A DNA stretch of 9,146 nt from an uncultured Clostridia bacterium (GTDB lineage Bacteria; Bacillota; Clostridia; UBA1381; UMGS1253), in contig CALAUK010000144.1 in assembly GCA_937892135.1 (NCBI GenBank), forward strand, positions 1-9,146. Direction: 5' to 3'. Positions within the stretch are counted from its first letter, which is position 1, and each line of letters starts with the position of its first letter. The notes under the pieces were generated by a model. That model did no database searches and had not been told where the DNA came from. It saw nothing but the letters and a program-made list of their open reading frames with translations. Shown piece by piece: positions 6,801 through 9,146 of this stretch. The position numbers were made by a program, and so were the translations under genes.

Positions 6801-7055
6801 TTAAAGACTTGTTTCAATATACTTTGTCATAAGCTCTTCTAATATTTCATCACGCTCAACACGGCTTATCATACCGCGCGCGTTATTGTAGCTTGTGATA
6901 TATGTGGGGTCTCCTGAAATAATGTAGCCTACTATCTGGCTTACGGGATTATATCCCTTAACCATAAGCGCATTATAAACCTCTGATAAAATAAGCCTTA
7001 CCTGCTTAATACGCTCAGGGTCTCTGTTGTCAAATTTCATTGTTTCATTGGCCAT
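6801..7055 (-). CDS. ireB: IreB/ReoM family regulatory phosphoprotein (UPF0297)
   Basis: This 84-residue soluble protein belongs to the Bacillota family that includes IreB of Enterococcus faecalis and ReoM of Listeria. Those proteins are phosphorylated by the PASTA-domain kinase (IreK/PrkA) and dephosphorylated by the partner phosphatase; ReoM controls ClpCP-dependent turnover of MurA, and thus peptidoglycan synthesis and cephalosporin resistance. The family core is clear: KGYNPVSQIVGYIISGDP (33-50), then YNNAR (56-60) and ERDEILEEL (67-75). T5 in MANETMKF aligns with the phosphorylated T7 of IreB and ReoM, while the other IreB phosphosite (T4) has no equivalent. AAGGGGG (7070-7064) is a good ribosome binding site eight bases before the ATG. 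The gene has its own promoter and a terminator-like hairpin after it, so it is probably monocistronic. The usual neighbours (alaS, ruvX, a DUF1292 gene) are absent. Confidence 0.95.
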   Translation of the reverse strand: MANETMKFDNRDPERIKQVRLILSEVYNALMVKGYNPVSQIVGYIISGDPTYITSYNNARGMISRVERDEILEELMTKYIETSL

Positions 7056-7087
7056 AACCTACGCCCCCTTTTCTAATCTATATACCT

Positions 7088-7116
7088 ATTGTACTACAAT
7101 TTTTCTTAAATTTCAA
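7088..7116 (-). promoter_or_regulatory. Vegetative (SigA-type) promoter of ireB
   Basis: On the minus strand TTGAAA (7116-7111) is followed after exactly 17 bases by TACAAT (7093-7088). The predicted start near 7081 gives a leader of about 25 bases containing the AAGGGGG site. The -35 box begins 25 bases after the pheT stop. No strong terminator separates pheT from it, so some read-through from pheT is possible. Confidence 0.75.
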
Positions 7117-7141
7117 GCATAATTTAAAAATTTTGTAACAA

Positions 7142-9146
7142 TTATCTGAGCTTTGCTCCCGTCTGGTGCTCAAGACTTCTTAAAATCTTGTTCATTACGG
7201 GATTGATTTCCTCGTCTGTAAGAGTTTTATCATCTGCACGGAACACGATTGAATATGCCATGCTCTTCTTGCCCTCGGGAATCTGTGAGCCCTTGTACAC
7301 ATCAAATAGTGTTACAGAATCTAAAATCTTGCCTGATGCCTTTTTGATAATATTATAAATATCTCCCGCTAAAACTTCATCGTCTGCGAGCAGCGCAAGG
7401 TCACGGGTTACTGCAGGGTACTTAGGAAGCTTTTTATAAGTCTTTTTAGCGCTTGCGCCTTCTAAAAGCTCAGAGAATTTAATCTCTGCAGTATAAACCT
7501 CAAGGTCTATGTCGTAGCCCTCAGACACCTTGGGATGAACCTGACCTAACACGCCAGCTTCTTTTCCGTTTATCTTAAGCATAGCGCATCTTCCGGGGTG
7601 ATAGCTTGGGTTATCAGAAACAGGCTCAAAAGAATAATCCTCTATTCCAAGGCCGTCTAAAAGCTGTTCTACTGCGCCCTTTAAAACATAAAAGTCTCCC
7701 GCTCCGTACATACCAACAGTAACAATCTCTTTTTCATCGGGAAGGTCTTTACCCTCCACAGGAAGATAAATCTTGCCTATCTCAAAAAGCATAGCCTCTG
7801 CGTTTCTCTGCTTGTAATTTAAAGAAAGAATTTCAAGCATCGAAGCAAGGGTTGTTGTTCTCATAATTGAGTTTTCCTCGCCTAAGGGGTTTAAAATCTT
7901 AACTGTGTTTCTTAATGAGGAATTCTCATCGATTAAAAGCTTATCGAATATATTAGGGTTAGTAAATGAATATGTCATAATTTCATACATACCCTGATAT
8001 GCCAAAATATCTTTAATCTTGTCTTCTGTTTTCTGCTTATAGGTTTTTCCACCGCAGGTTACAACGCCTCTCATAGGTGTTGACGGAATTTCGTTATATC
8101 CGTAAATTCTTACGATTTCTTCCGCCAAATCCGCCTCGCACTCAATGTCATTTCTGAATGTCGGTGCTGTAACTGTCATATTCTTTTCGTCAACCTCAAG
8201 CTCAAGTGCCTTAAAGGTTTTAATCATAAAGTCTTTTGAAATGTCTGTTCCTAAAAATTCATTGATACGTTCAACCGAGAACGGAACAACATTTCTTTCA
8301 GGGAGCTTGCCCGAAACATCAATCATACCGCCGACAACTTCGCCTGTGCCAAGCATTTCAACTAATTCACATGCGCGGTTAACCGCATCCTCTGTCATAT
8401 ACGGGTCAAGACCTTTTTCGTATTTTGCACTTGCTTCTGTTCTTAAGCCAAGCTTTTTCGCGGTAATTCTTACCTTCGCTCCGTTAAAGTTTGCAGACTC
8501 AAACAAAACTGTTGTTGTGTCGTCTTTAACCTCGGAGTTTAATGCGCCCATAACGCCCGCAACCGCAACCGCACGAGCCTCGTCTGCTATAACAAGCATT
8601 GAAGAATCAAGCTTTCTTTCCTGCTCGTCAAGAGTTGTTATAATCTCGTTTTCTTCTGCACGGCGAACTATGATATGCTCGCCCTTTATATCTCTTAAAT
8701 CAAAAGCGTGCATCGGCTGACCGTACTCAAGCAAAACGTAGTTTGTTATGTCAACAATGTTGTTAATTGAGCGTATTCCCGAAGCGGCAAGTCTTTTAAC
8801 CATCCAGTCGGGAGACGGGCCAATTTTAACATTTTTCACCATTCTTGCAGAATATCTCGGGCAGTATTCGTTATCCAAAACATCTACCTTAACAAAATCT
8901 GCTACATTTTCATTGTTTCCCTTTGAAACGGGCTTGTTTAGCTTAAACTCACGGCCAAAAGTTACTGCAGTTTCTCTTGCAAGGCCGATAACGCTCTGGC
9001 AATCGGGTCTGTTTGAAGTTATTTCAAACTCAATAACTGTCTCGTTAAGACCGAACACCTCTTTAATATCAATACCAATCGGAGTGTCCTCAGGCAAAAT
9101 AAGGATGCCGTACTCAGGCTCATAACCCAAATCTGCTACTGTAAGA
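7142..9146 (-). CDS. pheT: Phenylalanyl-tRNA synthetase beta subunit (5' end outside window)
   Basis: This is the C-terminal 667 residues of PheT, which pairs with PheS as an alpha2-beta2 enzyme charging tRNA(Phe). The family is about 790-800 residues long, so some 125 N-terminal residues (EMAP-like tRNA-binding part) lie beyond 9146. The frame is open to the edge (LTVADLGYEPEYG), so the in-frame TTG at 9130-9128 is not the real start. Counting from that codon, TSNRPDC is at 38-44. The B3/B4 editing domain is about 88-255, with QPMHAFD at 138-144 and LGLRTEASAKYEKGLDP at 227-243. The B5 domain is about 281-350, with FRNDIECEADLAEEIVRIYG. A catalytic-like core spans about 365-560, and the FDX-ACB anticodon-binding domain (569-662) starts KYPAVTRDLALL and ends HQTGAKLR. 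pheS is expected just upstream. The gene appears intact. Confidence 0.97.
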   Translation of the reverse strand, partial: LTVADLGYEPEYGILILPEDTPIGIDIKEVFGLNETVIEFEITSNRPDCQSVIGLARETAVTFGREFKLNKPVSKGNNENVADFVKVDVLDNEYCPRYSARMVKNVKIGPSPDWMVKRLAASGIRSINNIVDITNYVLLEYGQPMHAFDLRDIKGEHIIVRRAEENEIITTLDEQERKLDSSMLVIADEARAVAVAGVMGALNSEVKDDTTTVLFESANFNGAKVRITAKKLGLRTEASAKYEKGLDPYMTEDAVNRACELVEMLGTGEVVGGMIDVSGKLPERNVVPFSVERINEFLGTDISKDFMIKTFKALELEVDEKNMTVTAPTFRNDIECEADLAEEIVRIYGYNEIPSTPMRGVVTCGGKTYKQKTEDKIKDILAYQGMYEIMTYSFTNPNIFDKLLIDENSSLRNTVKILNPLGEENSIMRTTTLASMLEILSLNYKQRNAEAMLFEIGKIYLPVEGKDLPDEKEIVTVGMYGAGDFYVLKGAVEQLLDGLGIEDYSFEPVSDNPSYHPGRCAMLKINGKEAGVLGQVHPKVSEGYDIDLEVYTAEIKFSELLEGASAKKTYKKLPKYPAVTRDLALLADDEVLAGDIYNIIKKASGKILDSVTLFDVYKGSQIPEGKKSMAYSIVFRADDKTLTDEEINPVMNKILRSLEHQTGAKLR

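Noticed and set aside
7104..7140. AT-rich imperfect inverted repeats just after pheT as a terminator
   Set aside because: The stems are short, lack GC pairs and have no clear loop plus T-tract. Such repeats are expected by chance in AT-rich sequence.
8145..8720. 191-codon open frame on the plus strand opposite pheT
   Set aside because: It is serine-rich low-complexity sequence lying wholly antisense to a well-conserved PheT domain, and it shows no family resemblance. It is the shadow of pheT codon usage.
8748..9125. 125-codon open frame on the plus strand opposite pheT
   Set aside because: It is antisense to conserved PheT motifs and has no recognisable protein family.
9128..9130. TTG as the start codon of pheT
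   Set aside because: The frame stays open to the window edge with PheT-like residues upstream (LTVAD), and the family needs about 125 more N-terminal residues.

Overview
The window is an AT-rich stretch of a Clostridia-like (Bacillota) chromosome. The evidence is the gene content (IreB/ReoM, clostridial-type HisRS, the lonA-engB pair, an M50 protease of SpoIVFB type), purine-rich Shine-Dalgarno sites, and vegetative-type promoters with TTGAAA and TATAAT or TACAAT boxes. The species cannot be named. All eight genes lie on the minus strand, so transcription runs from high to low coordinates: pheT (5' end outside the window), ireB, a DUF6873-like gene, an M50 protease gene, lon, engB, hisS and aspS (3' end outside the window).

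Right part (6640-9146): pheT encodes the beta subunit of phenylalanyl-tRNA synthetase and ends at 7142. A well-formed promoter then drives ireB, a small phosphoprotein that reads out PASTA kinase signalling in cell-wall control. Below ireB is a 161-base gap packed with structure: a 13-bp hairpin with an outer stem, a perfect 9-bp hairpin, and a 26-base near-palindrome that overlaps the -35 box of the next promoter. This is the most unusual non-coding piece of the window.

Middle (5017-6639): two poorly characterised genes that may be co-transcribed, 42 bases apart. One encodes a DUF6873-like protein (predicted guanidino-modifying-enzyme fold) and the other a membrane-embedded M50 zinc protease without a visible SpoIVFA-type partner.

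Left part (1-4994): a consensus-like promoter precedes lon, then engB, hisS and aspS with gaps of only 19, 5 and 16 bases. This looks like one operon joining protein quality control (Lon), ribosome assembly (EngB) and translation (HisRS, AspRS). There is no room for a T-box leader in front of hisS-aspS.

Most of the window is well-conserved housekeeping. I see no mobile element, CRISPR array, tRNA, rRNA or clear sign of horizontal transfer. The candidates for something new are the structured gap at 6640-6800 and the DUF6873/M50 pair; neither is shown to be a new system.
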